Shown piece by piece: positions 1 through 6,901 of a DNA stretch of 7,186 nucleotides (position 1 is the first letter of the stretch; each line of letters starts with the position of its first letter). Under the pieces are notes generated by a model that was not told the origin of the DNA, ran no database searches, and was given only the letters and a program-made list of their open reading frames with translations. Source of the DNA: Christensenella sp. UBA4651 (GTDB lineage: Bacteria; Bacillota; Clostridia; Christensenellales; UBA1242); contig DHMD01000033.1 of assembly GCA_002405615.1 (NCBI GenBank), positions 1 to 7,186 of the forward strand, written 5' to 3'. The translations under genes were made by a program, and so were the position numbers.

Positions 1-43
1 AATCTGCTCACATATAATATATATATAATATAAGGATAAGAGA

Positions 44-67
44 AGCCATAATTTGTGGCTTTTTTTT
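44..67 (+). terminator. Intrinsic terminator of an upstream unit
   Basis: A hairpin with arms AGCCATA (44-50) and TGTGGCT (54-60), a three-base loop and one G.U pair runs straight into a T tract (60-67). This is the form of a Rho-independent terminator read on the plus strand. The gene it ends lies before the window. No gene was found between it and the promoter at 167. Confidence 0.75.
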
Positions 68-166
68 GTTAGTGTTGGAGGATAAAAAGTAGAGAGAATT
101 TGTGGCATATTGAGTATGGTGATTTTGTAAAAATGTGGGACAAGTGCATAAATTTTGATATTTCAC

Positions 167-195
167 TTGAAAATTGCAAAAAAGTATGTTATAAT
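167..195 (+). promoter_or_regulatory. Sigma-A-type promoter of the five-gene operon
   Basis: The -35 box TTGAAA (167-172) is followed by a 17-bp spacer and a perfect TATAAT (190-195), with the extended -10 dinucleotide TG at 187-188. Transcription should start near 202. The nearest downstream gene with a good ribosome site starts at 377, so this is the likely promoter for the membrane-protein, RNase J, TrmR and TrhP operon. Confidence 0.8.
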
Positions 196-202
196 GACAG
201 AC

Positions 203-376
203 AGAATAGTGGTATTGAGCACATTTTTGTGTGATTTTGTATTGAATTTATAGTGATGATAGTGTTTGAATTTGGCTGGTATTTTGTCTATGCTATGGTT
301 CGTGCTGTCGCTTATCGTAAAAAATAGGGAGGTATTGCCCATTGCGGGCATAGATTTTTTACATAGAGGGGTAAAT
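203..376 (+). promoter_or_regulatory. Long 5' leader with a terminator-like hairpin
   Basis: About 175 nt separate the predicted transcript start from the chosen ATG at 377. The leader holds a strong Shine-Dalgarno-like AGGGAGGT (326-333) that no ATG, GTG or TTG follows at normal distance. Next is a 5-bp hairpin, TGCCC (336-340) against GGGCA (346-350), and then T6 at 355-360, which resembles a weak terminator or attenuator. A 10-codon open frame, MVRAVAYRKK (295-327), stops nine bases before the hairpin but has no good ribosome site. I do not recognise a known riboswitch or T-box. Regulation here is inference. The frame of the next gene stays open back to a TTG at 266, but no Shine-Dalgarno supports that start. 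Confidence 0.35.
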
Positions 377-1180
377 ATGGAATATGTAAAGAATGTGTTA
401 GGCTATTATTTCAGAAACTTCCTTTATCTCATTATCTTTGCTGCTGCTCCTGCGATTTTTGTGGGTTTATTACTCAAACCATTTGGGATATTTGAGTTTG
501 CTTTTGAATACCATAACCTCACATTGAATAATTACGGCGATTTCTTCGTCAATATATTTTTAGGTAGTTGGTGGAGTGTACTATATCTGTTTTTGGGCTT
601 GGTTCTGATAATTGTTACTACCAGTTTGATGTTGGGCTTTATTGAGAGTCATTTCAGGGTGGGGAAGCCATCGCTCGTCAACTCGTTTAGTCTAAACAAT
701 AATGTGTTGGGTGTGGCAAAGTCTACTTTTGCACTATTCTTGCTTGCTTTTGTTGTTGAGATTTTGCTGTCGTTATTGATGTTTTTTGTACATTTTTTGA
801 GCGGTGGCAATGCTGTAGCGATAATTTTTAACTACATTGTTGCACTCGGAGTGTGTGTGCTGCTAGGGAGAGGGGTCAACCTCTTTGGGTATGCGACCAT
901 TGATATGCTCATCAATAATGCGCCGCTGCTAGTTGGTTTGTCAAATGCTAGCAGAGCAGTTTCAGCAAAGGGCAACAAGGTTTGGCTTGTTGAGGTGGTG
1001 GGATTTTTGGTATGCTTCGGCATAATGCAAATTTTTACCGCTATCGGGTTGCCGATGGTTGGCAATATTATCTCAATTATTTTGTTTATGCCTTTGGTGT
1101 GTGTGAATAGTATGACATTGTTCTTTGAGCGAAACAATTTGCCACGCAAAGATACTCTCAAGTATTATGAAATGCGTTAA
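377..1180 (+). CDS. Polytopic membrane protein of unknown function (267 aa)
   Basis: This is the first gene of the operon. The ATG at 377 is chosen because AGAGGGG (365-371) sits five bases ahead of it, and the same AGAGGGG precedes trhP. The frame can be extended to a TTG at 266 (304 aa), but that start has no ribosome site. The protein has about six predicted hydrophobic helices, near residues 15-35, 65-88, 115-141, 145-168, 205-224 and 228-250. There is a polar loop around 90-113, an amphipathic stretch at 172-203 and a short charged C-terminus. No catalytic or transporter motif and no cleavable signal peptide could be seen. The layout and C-terminal half resemble the next gene (IFTAIGL here, ILTASVGL there), suggesting diverged paralogs that may work together. 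I do not recognise a named family. It could be a DUF-type membrane protein, and I assign no function. Confidence 0.75.
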   Translation: MEYVKNVLGYYFRNFLYLIIFAAAPAIFVGLLLKPFGIFEFAFEYHNLTLNNYGDFFVNIFLGSWWSVLYLFLGLVLIIVTTSLMLGFIESHFRVGKPSLVNSFSLNNNVLGVAKSTFALFLLAFVVEILLSLLMFFVHFLSGGNAVAIIFNYIVALGVCVLLGRGVNLFGYATIDMLINNAPLLVGLSNASRAVSAKGNKVWLVEVVGFLVCFGIMQIFTAIGLPMVGNIISIILFMPLVCVNSMTLFFERNNLPRKDTLKYYEMR

Positions 1181-1191
1181 GGGGAATAATA

Positions 1192-2145
1192 ATGATAACA
1201 ACTGATTCTATCAAATTATTTTTACGCAACGGCGGTTTGGTTTGGCGTGTGATGGTGTACATTGTAATTTGTGCGCTTTTACTCGGCGGACTGTCTGTCG
1301 CAATATGTATGCCATTTATTCAACAATTGGTTGACACAGGTTGTTTTAACCAAATTTTCGATATTTTCACAGGTAACGTTGCAAATATCCAACTTGGGGC
1401 AATTTTGGGCTCGGTATCTCAGGTCGTTATTGACATTATGAATATTATCTCCCAAAATATCGGCACAATGTTGCCTATGGCTATCGGCTTGTTCTTTATT
1501 TGGGGCGTGCTGGGTAGTTTCCTGTTTGGCTTGGGCGAATTAGCAGTTGCGGATAGTTTGTATGGATATATGGGGAGTAATACCAAGATTGGTTTCACGA
1601 GTTGTTTCATCAAGAATATCGTTAGGTCAGTCAGGTTGCAACTGTCAAAATTGGTTACGGTTTTGCCTTTTAATATGCTGATTTGGGCTGCTGTGTATGG
1701 TTGTTTGATGATGCACACTTCTAGCAGTACATTGGTATTGGCTATTGCGCCGTTTGTACTGATTTTGGTTGTTACGGTTTTGCTTGCTCTCAAAAGGACA
1801 ATCTTTTGTGCTTGGGCACCATGCATAATTGTTCAGAATACTGGCACTTGGGAATCGCTGGGGTATTGTATGCAAGATGTATTCAAGAACTTCGGCAAAA
1901 TTTATGGTAGGCAATTTATTCTGACGCTGTCAATTATTGCTGTAACTATTGCTGCGATAATTTTGACCGCTTCTGTTGGGCTGATTTTGACAATTCCTGC
2001 GGGTGTTGTATTCTGTGGCGTAATGAATATGGTAATCTACTTCTATATCAACGGGCTAAAATTTTATGTAGATGATGATGTGATAGTTTCATCAAAAAAG
2101 AAAGAAAGTTTGGAGAATATCAATTCTTTGAAAGATATAATTTAA
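1192..2145 (+). CDS. Polytopic membrane protein of unknown function (317 aa), likely paralog of the preceding gene
   Basis: The ATG at 1192 follows AAGGGG (1179-1184) by seven bases, and the gene starts 11 bases after the previous stop, so the two are almost certainly co-transcribed. About six hydrophobic helices are visible near residues 18-42, 92-118, 153-175, 180-201, 242-262 and 264-288. A longer loop of about 50 residues lies between helices 1 and 2 (43-91), and a Lys-rich polar tail (290-317, with SSKKKE) probably faces the cytoplasm. From about residue 207 the protein can be aligned by eye with the upstream protein from about residue 170: a polar segment, then two helices around ILTASVGL. 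No catalytic signature, signal peptide or binding motif was found. Its pairing with RNase J is contextual only. Function is unknown. Confidence 0.78.
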   Translation: MITTDSIKLFLRNGGLVWRVMVYIVICALLLGGLSVAICMPFIQQLVDTGCFNQIFDIFTGNVANIQLGAILGSVSQVVIDIMNIISQNIGTMLPMAIGLFFIWGVLGSFLFGLGELAVADSLYGYMGSNTKIGFTSCFIKNIVRSVRLQLSKLVTVLPFNMLIWAAVYGCLMMHTSSSTLVLAIAPFVLILVVTVLLALKRTIFCAWAPCIIVQNTGTWESLGYCMQDVFKNFGKIYGRQFILTLSIIAVTIAAIILTASVGLILTIPAGVVFCGVMNMVIYFYINGLKFYVDDDVIVSSKKKESLENINSLKDII

Positions 2146-2157
2146 CATTTTTGGATT

Positions 2158-2165
2158 AAAAGGAG
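2158..2165 (+). promoter_or_regulatory. Ribosome binding site setting the TTG start of rnj
   Basis: AAAAGGAG lies ten bases before the TTG at 2176 and is the only good Shine-Dalgarno in the 30-base gap after the second membrane gene. The next in-frame ATG (2464) is inside the metallo-beta-lactamase core, so the TTG start and the long N-terminal extension are the best reading. Confidence 0.7.
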
Positions 2166-2175
2166 AAAATTAAAA

Positions 2176-4098
2176 TTGAACGAAAATTTACAACAAGGTG
2201 GGGCAGAAAATAAAATTACGGCAGAAAATTCTGCATTTAATATTACTGCTCCTGTCGTAACAAAAAAATTTATAAACAAGAAATCACGCAGAGACTTTGC
2301 GAAAGGTGCTGTTGAGAATAATGCTAACGAGGGGGAGAATGTAGGCAAGAATAGCAATGTTCGTAATTTCAAGCCTCGCAAGCAGGCAACCAAAAAAGGT
2401 GGCGCAGTGCAGAACCAAAAGCCTGTAAACCGTAGACAGAGAAGTGGTAAGGGGTTGGAAGTAATGTTCTTCGGTGGTGTCGGCAAAGTCGGCGATAACA
2501 TTACAGCACTTCGTTTTGGTGATGACATTTTGGTTGTAGACTGTGGTGTAGGGTTCGCTGAGCCTGATATGCCGGGTGTAGACCTAGTTATTCCTGATAT
2601 GTCTTGGCTAAAGGCACACAAAGAGATGATTAAGGGTATTTGTATTACTCATGCTCACGAGGACCACATTGGTAGCTTGCCATATTTCCTTGACGATGTC
2701 AAAGCTCCGCTCTATGCGAGCAAATTGAGTATCGCTTTTATCGAGAACAAGTTGCGTGAGTTCCCTCGTGTAAAAATGAAGGGACACGCTGTCAATGCAG
2801 GTAATGTAGTCAAAATTGGCTGCTTTACTGTGGAGTTTATTCATGTGAACCACTCTATCCCAGGGGCTTTTGCTTTGGCTATTACTACTCCTGTGGGTGT
2901 AGTGTTTGTTTCGGGCGACTTCAAGATTGACTTTACTCCGATTGCGGGCGAAACGACCGACCTTTCTCGTATCGGCGAGTTGGGCAGAAAGGGCGTGCTA
3001 CTTATGATGTGCGAGAGTACAAACATCGAGCGTCCAGGTATGAGTATGAGTGAGAGTGTCGTTGGAGCGACTCTGGCAGAAATTTTTGAGCAGGCAAAGG
3101 ATAGGCGTATTATCGTAACTTCATTTGCGTCTAACGTTCACCGTGTTCAGCAGATTATGGACTTGGCAAAGAAATATAATCGTAAGGTTGCGTTTGCTGG
3201 TCGTAGTATGATTAATAATATGGAATTGGCGATGAAAATCGGCGAGATTAGATTCGACCACAAGCAAATTATTGACATTGAAAAAGCGGGTAGGCACAAG
3301 GACCACGAGATTATGATTTTGGGTACTGGTAGCCAAGGTCAGGAGCATACCGCTATTGACCGTATGATTAATGGCGAAATTCCAGGTATTCAAATCGGTA
3401 CAAACGACACTGTAATTTTCTCATCTTCACCAGTTCCAGGGAATGAGAAGTCTGTAACAAATATGATTAACGAGTTAATTGCCAAGGGTGCAAATGTTAT
3501 TTATGATGATTTGCGTGATGTGCATGCGTCAGGACATGCTTGTCAAACTGAATTTATGATAATGCACAAGTTGGTTAAACCTAGGTTCTTCTTGCCAATG
3601 CACGGCGAGGTAAAGCACCTCAAATATCACGAGCAGTTTGCTATGAAAATGGGTATCAAGCAGCACAATATCATCGTTCCTCATGTGGGGTCTGTTGTTG
3701 AGGTTACTCCAAATTCTATGGTCGAGTTGGCTGATGTTCGCTCTGGCGAAAAATTGGTGGACGGCAAGACTATTTGTGAATTGGAGAATTCTGTTGTAAA
3801 AGACAGATTGCAACTCGCAGAGGACGGAATTTGTGTGGTTGCGTTGAGTGTAAATGCTCGTACTGGTCAAGTTTTGTCAGGGCCAGACATTATCCCTCGT
3901 GGTTTTATTTATCCGCAAGAGATGAATGATGTTATCAAGGAAGCAAAGCAGGCTACCTTGGACGCATTAAAGAGCACTGGGGCGGAGAAGATTGATTGGC
4001 AAGAGATGAAAGCGATTATTCGCAGAGTCCTAACTAATCTGTTCTTCAAACGCACCAAGCGTAAACCTTTGATTATACCTACTATTATGGAGTTATAA
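2176..4098 (+). CDS. rnj: Ribonuclease J (metallo-beta-lactamase/beta-CASP RNase)
   Basis: RNase J is a cytoplasmic zinc-dependent 5'-3' exonuclease and endonuclease that matures and degrades RNA. The 640-aa protein has the full set of metal ligands. The HxHxDH motif is at H159, H161, D163 and H164, followed by H226 (in HVNHS), D248 (in SGDFK) and H476 (in PMHGE). The beta-CASP features are E280 in ESTN, GTGSQG (383-388) and HASGH (450-454). By family spacing H454 and H476 match the conserved H368 and H390 of B. subtilis RNase J1. The C-terminus is complete (ends near IIPTIMEL). It is about 85 residues longer than RNase J1 (about 555 aa). The excess is N-terminal (residues 1-93), with about 20 Lys/Arg and 15 Asn, and is probably disordered and possibly RNA-binding. 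Small differences are E280 where RNase J often has Asp (both occur in beta-CASP motif A) and SQGQE where SQGEP is usual. It starts with TTG, 30 bases after a membrane-protein gene and 3 bases before trmR. Confidence 0.96.
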   Translation: MNENLQQGGAENKITAENSAFNITAPVVTKKFINKKSRRDFAKGAVENNANEGENVGKNSNVRNFKPRKQATKKGGAVQNQKPVNRRQRSGKGLEVMFFGGVGKVGDNITALRFGDDILVVDCGVGFAEPDMPGVDLVIPDMSWLKAHKEMIKGICITHAHEDHIGSLPYFLDDVKAPLYASKLSIAFIENKLREFPRVKMKGHAVNAGNVVKIGCFTVEFIHVNHSIPGAFALAITTPVGVVFVSGDFKIDFTPIAGETTDLSRIGELGRKGVLLMMCESTNIERPGMSMSESVVGATLAEIFEQAKDRRIIVTSFASNVHRVQQIMDLAKKYNRKVAFAGRSMINNMELAMKIGEIRFDHKQIIDIEKAGRHKDHEIMILGTGSQGQEHTAIDRMINGEIPGIQIGTNDTVIFSSSPVPGNEKSVTNMINELIAKGANVIYDDLRDVHASGHACQTEFMIMHKLVKPRFFLPMHGEVKHLKYHEQFAMKMGIKQHNIIVPHVGSVVEVTPNSMVELADVRSGEKLVDGKTICELENSVVKDRLQLAEDGICVVALSVNARTGQVLSGPDIIPRGFIYPQEMNDVIKEAKQATLDALKSTGAEKIDWQEMKAIIRRVLTNLFFKRTKRKPLIIPTIMEL

Positions 4099-4101
4099 AT
4101 C

Positions 4102-4707
4102 GTGGATGAATTTTTAACAAGATTAGAAAAATATGCTAGAAAAAACAAAATCCCCGTAGTGTTACCCGACACTCGGGAATTTTTATGTAATCTAGTTAGA
4201 GAGCAGAAGCCAGCACGAATTTTGGAAATAGGAATGGCAATCGGCTTCTCTGGGTCGAATATGCTCAAAAGTTTTGACGGAGCGAAACTCACTTGTTGTG
4301 AGGTGAGCAAACCAAATATTGAGGAGGCGAGGGATAACTTTGCTATGCAGGGGCTTACTCCTCGTGTGGAAATCATTGAGGGCGACTGTATGCGGACTTT
4401 GCCTACGCTTTTGGGGCAGAAATTCGATTTGATTTTTTTGGACGGGCCAAAGACATTTTATTTGGATATGATTGATTTGATTTTGCCGCTTTTGGCTCAA
4501 AATGGTGTTTGGGTGTCTGATAATGTCTTGTTTAGAGGAATGGTGCGTGATGGTGCGCCAATTACCGAGCATAGGTTTGAGCGTACTGCGAGAATTTTGG
4601 ACGAATTTTTGACTAAATTGCAACAAAATGAAAAACTTGACACGCAAATTTTACACATAGGGGACGGTTTGAGTGTCGTGAAATTTAGAGGGGAAGAAAA
4701 TGAGTAA
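4102..4707 (+). CDS. trmR: tRNA 5-hydroxyuridine methyltransferase (O-methyltransferase family 3, YrrM-like)
   Basis: This SAM-dependent enzyme converts 5-hydroxyuridine at tRNA wobble position 34 to 5-methoxyuridine, which broadens codon reading in four-codon boxes. The 201-aa protein has the class I fold signals. SAM motif I is ILEIGMAIGFSG (40-51), the acidic residue ending beta-2 is E67, and EGD is at 93-95. Metal-site motifs are FLDGPK (112-117, D114) and SDNVLFRG (139-146, D140 and N141), with a conserved C-terminal IGDGLS (186-191). Family 3 also includes catechol-type O-methyltransferases, but linkage to a U32-family trhP, as in the B. subtilis yrrM-yrrN-yrrO cluster, favours TrmR. 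The GTG start at 4102 is preceded by GGAG (4089-4092) lying inside the end of rnj, and the genes are only 3 bases apart, so translation is probably coupled. Its 3' end overlaps trhP by 8 bases. Confidence 0.88.
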   Translation: MDEFLTRLEKYARKNKIPVVLPDTREFLCNLVREQKPARILEIGMAIGFSGSNMLKSFDGAKLTCCEVSKPNIEEARDNFAMQGLTPRVEIIEGDCMRTLPTLLGQKFDLIFLDGPKTFYLDMIDLILPLLAQNGVWVSDNVLFRGMVRDGAPITEHRFERTARILDEFLTKLQQNEKLDTQILHIGDGLSVVKFRGEENE

Positions 4708-5935
4708 GTTAGAGATTTTGGCGCCAGCTGGCGACATTGAGAAATTAAAAACCGCATATTATTTCGGTGCTGATGCGTGTTACTTTGCTGGTAAGAAGTG
4801 GGGGTTGCGTGCGTTCAGTGAAAATTTCGGTAATGATGAGTTGCGTGAGTATGTGGAGTACGCTCATAGTTTGGGCAAAAAGGCATATATTACCGTAAAT
4901 ATTCAGGCACACAATAGCGATTTTGAGGGATTAGACGATTATTTGAGGTATTTGGAGCAAATCGGTGCAGACGCTGTTATCGTTTCGGATGCTGGTGTTA
5001 TGAGTCTGTGCAAGACGGTTGCGCCTAAATTATCTATCCATTTGTCTACTCAGGCGTGCGCTACAAATAAGTATGCTGCGAAGTTTTGGGCTGATGCTGG
5101 CGCTAGCCGAATTATTTTGGCTAGAGAGTTGAGTATTGAGGAAATCAAGGAAATTCGTGATTTCTTGCCTCAAAATATCGAGTTGGAGGCTTTTGTGCAC
5201 GGCGCTATGTGCATTAGTTACAGTGGTAGGTGCTTATTGAGCAATTATTTGACTGGTAGGGATAGTAATCGTGGTGCGTGCGTGCAGGCTTGTCGTTGGG
5301 AGTATTACATTACTGAGAAAAGCCGCAAGGATAATGGACAAGGCGAGGAGTACCAAATTCAGCAAGATGAGAGGAGTACTTATATCCTCAATAGCAAGGA
5401 TTTGTGTATGGTAAATTATCTCGACCGTTTGGCTGCTGCTGGGGTTACGAGTTTCAAGATTGAGGGCAGAATGAAGTCGCCTTATTATGTGGCTAATGTC
5501 GTAAACACTTATCGTAGAGCGCTCGATTTGTTGGAGAGCGACCCAGAGAGTTATCAAATTGACCCAAAGCGTGTGGTGGAATTGGAGAAATGTAGCCACC
5601 GCAGGTTTACTACGGGATTTTTCTTGCACGAGGGTGATAAGGAGTATTCTGAATCTAGTCAGCCTGTGTCTACATACGATTTTGTTGCACAAGTTGTCCG
5701 CGATAGTCAGGACGGATTTGCTATGATTGAGCAAAGGAATAGGTTCAAGGTCGGCGATGAAATCGAAATTTTGTCGCCTCGTGATACCTTTAACAAGACT
5801 TTTGTCGTTGAGGAAATGTATGATGTTGACGGCGAGCGTGTAGACGATGCCCTGCTAGTTCAGCAGCAACTCAAAATCAAGTGTCCATATGAGTTGTGTA
5901 CAGGCGATATTTTGCGTAAGAAAAAAAATAAATAG
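4700..5935 (+). CDS. trhP: tRNA 5-hydroxyuridine biosynthesis protein TrhP (peptidase U32 family, YrrO-like)
   Basis: The protein (411 aa) belongs to the U32 family, once annotated as collagenase-like proteases. The TrhP branch is an Fe-S enzyme needed for prephenate-dependent hydroxylation of tRNA U34. It starts with LEILAPAGDIEKLKTA, as usual for the family, followed by a TIM-barrel-like N-terminal domain of roughly 300 residues. The U32 signature reads EAFVHGAMC (163-171), then SGRCLLS. Four cysteines, C171, C178, C194 and C198, are spaced as the family's Fe-S ligands. IEGRMKSPYYV follows the signature, and a small C-terminal domain ends the protein. The length fits YrrO (TrhP2, about 420 aa) rather than the shorter YrrN, and no second U32 gene is present here. 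The ATG at 4700 overlaps the end of trmR by 8 bases and has GAGGGG (4688-4693) six bases ahead. The product is the substrate of the neighbouring TrmR, so the pair forms a two-step pathway. An older 'collagenase' label would be misleading. Confidence 0.9.
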   Translation: MSKLEILAPAGDIEKLKTAYYFGADACYFAGKKWGLRAFSENFGNDELREYVEYAHSLGKKAYITVNIQAHNSDFEGLDDYLRYLEQIGADAVIVSDAGVMSLCKTVAPKLSIHLSTQACATNKYAAKFWADAGASRIILARELSIEEIKEIRDFLPQNIELEAFVHGAMCISYSGRCLLSNYLTGRDSNRGACVQACRWEYYITEKSRKDNGQGEEYQIQQDERSTYILNSKDLCMVNYLDRLAAAGVTSFKIEGRMKSPYYVANVVNTYRRALDLLESDPESYQIDPKRVVELEKCSHRRFTTGFFLHEGDKEYSESSQPVSTYDFVAQVVRDSQDGFAMIEQRNRFKVGDEIEILSPRDTFNKTFVVEEMYDVDGERVDDALLVQQQLKIKCPYELCTGDILRKKKNK

Positions 5936-5941
5936 TTATAT

Positions 5942-5975
5942 AAACTTTGCCAAACGGCAAAGTTTTATTTTTTTT
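5942..5975 (+). terminator. Strong intrinsic terminator of the rnj-trmR-trhP operon
   Basis: A perfect 10-bp stem, AAACTTTGCC (5942-5951) against GGCAAAGTTT (5956-5965), has an AAAC loop and is followed by a T-rich run with T8 at 5968-5975. It starts six bases after the trhP stop codon and closes the five-gene operon. Confidence 0.92.
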
Positions 5976-6014
5976 GCCTAAACTCGCTGTAATTAGCGTT
6001 TTGCTATATTAATA

Positions 6015-6063
6015 AGAAAAGTTATGCTCAAATTTCTCGAATAAAGGAGTAAGCATAACTTTT
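6015..6063 (-). terminator. Terminator hairpin after ung, possibly bidirectional
   Basis: A 12-bp perfect inverted repeat, AAAAGTTATGCT (6017-6028) against AGCATAACTTTT (6052-6063), has a 23-base loop. It begins directly after the ung stop codon (6064-6066). On the minus strand the 3' arm ends in T4 then CTTATT, a modest U tract. On the plus strand it is followed by T6 (6060-6065), so it may also act as a back-up terminator for trhP read-through. The long loop is unusual for an efficient terminator. Confidence 0.65.
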
Positions 6064-6735
6064 TTAGTTTTCATAAATATGCCAGTCGATTTCAGTTTTG
6101 TTCATTGATTTTAGGAATTCATTGCATTTACTGAAATGCTTGCAGCCAAAGAAACCTGCATATGCTGATAATGGGCTAGGGTGTGGGGCGGTCAGCACAA
6201 AATGCTTTGTTTTGTCCACCGCTTCGCCAATTTGCTTGGCGTTGTTGCCCCATAACATAAAGATTATAGGGTCATTTCGCTCGTTGAGCAGTTTTATAAT
6301 CGCTGATGTAAACTGCTCCCACCCTTTGCCACGATGTGAGTTTGCTGCCCCTCGGCGTACTGTTAGGACAGAATTTAGTAATAATACGCCTTGCCTTGCC
6401 CATTGCGTGAGGTCGCCAGATTTCGGAATAGGGTATCCGAGGTCGTTCTGTATCTCCTTATAAATATTTTGTAGACTAGGAGGAATATCCACGCCTTTTT
6501 GTACGGAGAACGAAAGTCCGTGTGCTTGTCGTGGTTCGTGGTATGGGTCTTGACCGATAATTACCACTTTGACTTTGTCGTACGGCACGAGATTCAGTGC
6601 GTTAAAGACATTATCCGCCTCTGGATAAATCGTATAATGGCTGTATTCGTCATCGAGAAATGCCTGCAATTCTTTGTAATATGGTTTTTCGAACTCTGGT
6701 TTAAGTAGTTCATACCACGATTTTGATATTTTCAT
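6064..6735 (-). CDS. ung: Uracil-DNA glycosylase, family 1
   Basis: The enzyme removes uracil from DNA in base excision repair, acting on single- and double-stranded DNA in the cytoplasm. The 223-aa protein has the usual family 1 length and all core motifs. These are the water-activating loop GQDPYH (61-66, catalytic D63, Y65), F76 in GLSFSV, the uracil-binding LLNSVLT (119-125, N121) and the DNA-intercalation loop HPSPLS (185-190, H185). They correspond to D64, Y66, F77, N123 and H187 in E. coli Ung. The ATG at 6735 has GAAAGGA (6752-6746, minus strand) ten bases ahead. It is a single-gene unit convergent with the rnj operon and divergent from the rRNA operon. Nothing looks truncated or frameshifted. 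Confidence 0.97.
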   Translation of the reverse strand: MKISKSWYELLKPEFEKPYYKELQAFLDDEYSHYTIYPEADNVFNALNLVPYDKVKVVIIGQDPYHEPRQAHGLSFSVQKGVDIPPSLQNIYKEIQNDLGYPIPKSGDLTQWARQGVLLLNSVLTVRRGAANSHRGKGWEQFTSAIIKLLNERNDPIIFMLWGNNAKQIGEAVDKTKHFVLTAPHPSPLSAYAGFFGCKHFSKCNEFLKSMNKTEIDWHIYEN

Positions 6736-6762
6736 ACGTAATTTTTCCTTTCGTTTTTTTAT

Positions 6763-6792
6763 AAAATATCACTTTTGCAGGTCAAAAGTCAA
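6763..6792 (-). promoter_or_regulatory. Probable ung promoter
   Basis: Read on the minus strand, TTGACT (6792-6787), an 18-bp spacer and TATTTT (6768-6763) with an extended-10 TG just ahead form a reasonable sigma-A promoter. Transcription would start near 6756, just before the ung ribosome site. An overlapping alternative, TTGACC (6785-6780) with TATAAA (6763-6758), would start inside the Shine-Dalgarno and is less likely. Confidence 0.5.
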
Positions 6793-6838
6793 TCGATTTT
6801 TGTCATTTATACTATATATATAAGGAATAGGAGGGGCG

Positions 6839-6854
6839 ATTTTTTATAAAAAAT
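6839..6854. repeat. Perfect 16-bp A/T palindrome
   Basis: The sequence ATTTTTTATAAAAAAT is identical to its reverse complement. It lies about 110 bp upstream of the rRNA -35 box, beyond the ung promoter. It could be a protein-binding site or only part of the A/T-tract pattern of this region. It is too AT-only to call an operator. Confidence 0.4.
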
Positions 6855-6901
6855 TGTCCAAAAAACCGCAAACACACGGGTGGGTTGACCGCACTATCCT
6901 C

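Noticed and set aside
133..234. 33-codon plus-strand frame beginning MWDKCINF
   Set aside because: It overlaps the promoter at 167-195 and has no ribosome site or family resemblance.
266..376. Extension of the first membrane protein to a TTG at 266 (37 extra residues, hydrophobic)
   Set aside because: There is no Shine-Dalgarno ahead of 266, while AGAGGGG sits five bases before the ATG at 377 and matches the trhP ribosome site. The extension stays possible and is noted in the leader entry.
4192..4647. 151-codon minus-strand frame opposite trmR, and similar long antisense frames opposite rnj and trhP
   Set aside because: These are shadows of conserved genes; the sense frames carry clear catalytic motifs and ribosome sites.
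6098..6463. 121-codon plus-strand frame inside ung
   Set aside because: It is antisense to the strongly conserved ung gene and has no ribosome site or recognisable domain.
6800..6828. A second, upstream rRNA promoter (TTGTCA with TATA-rich sequence)
   Set aside because: No -10 hexamer lies 16-18 bp from TTGTCA, and TATACT at 6808 has no -35 box.
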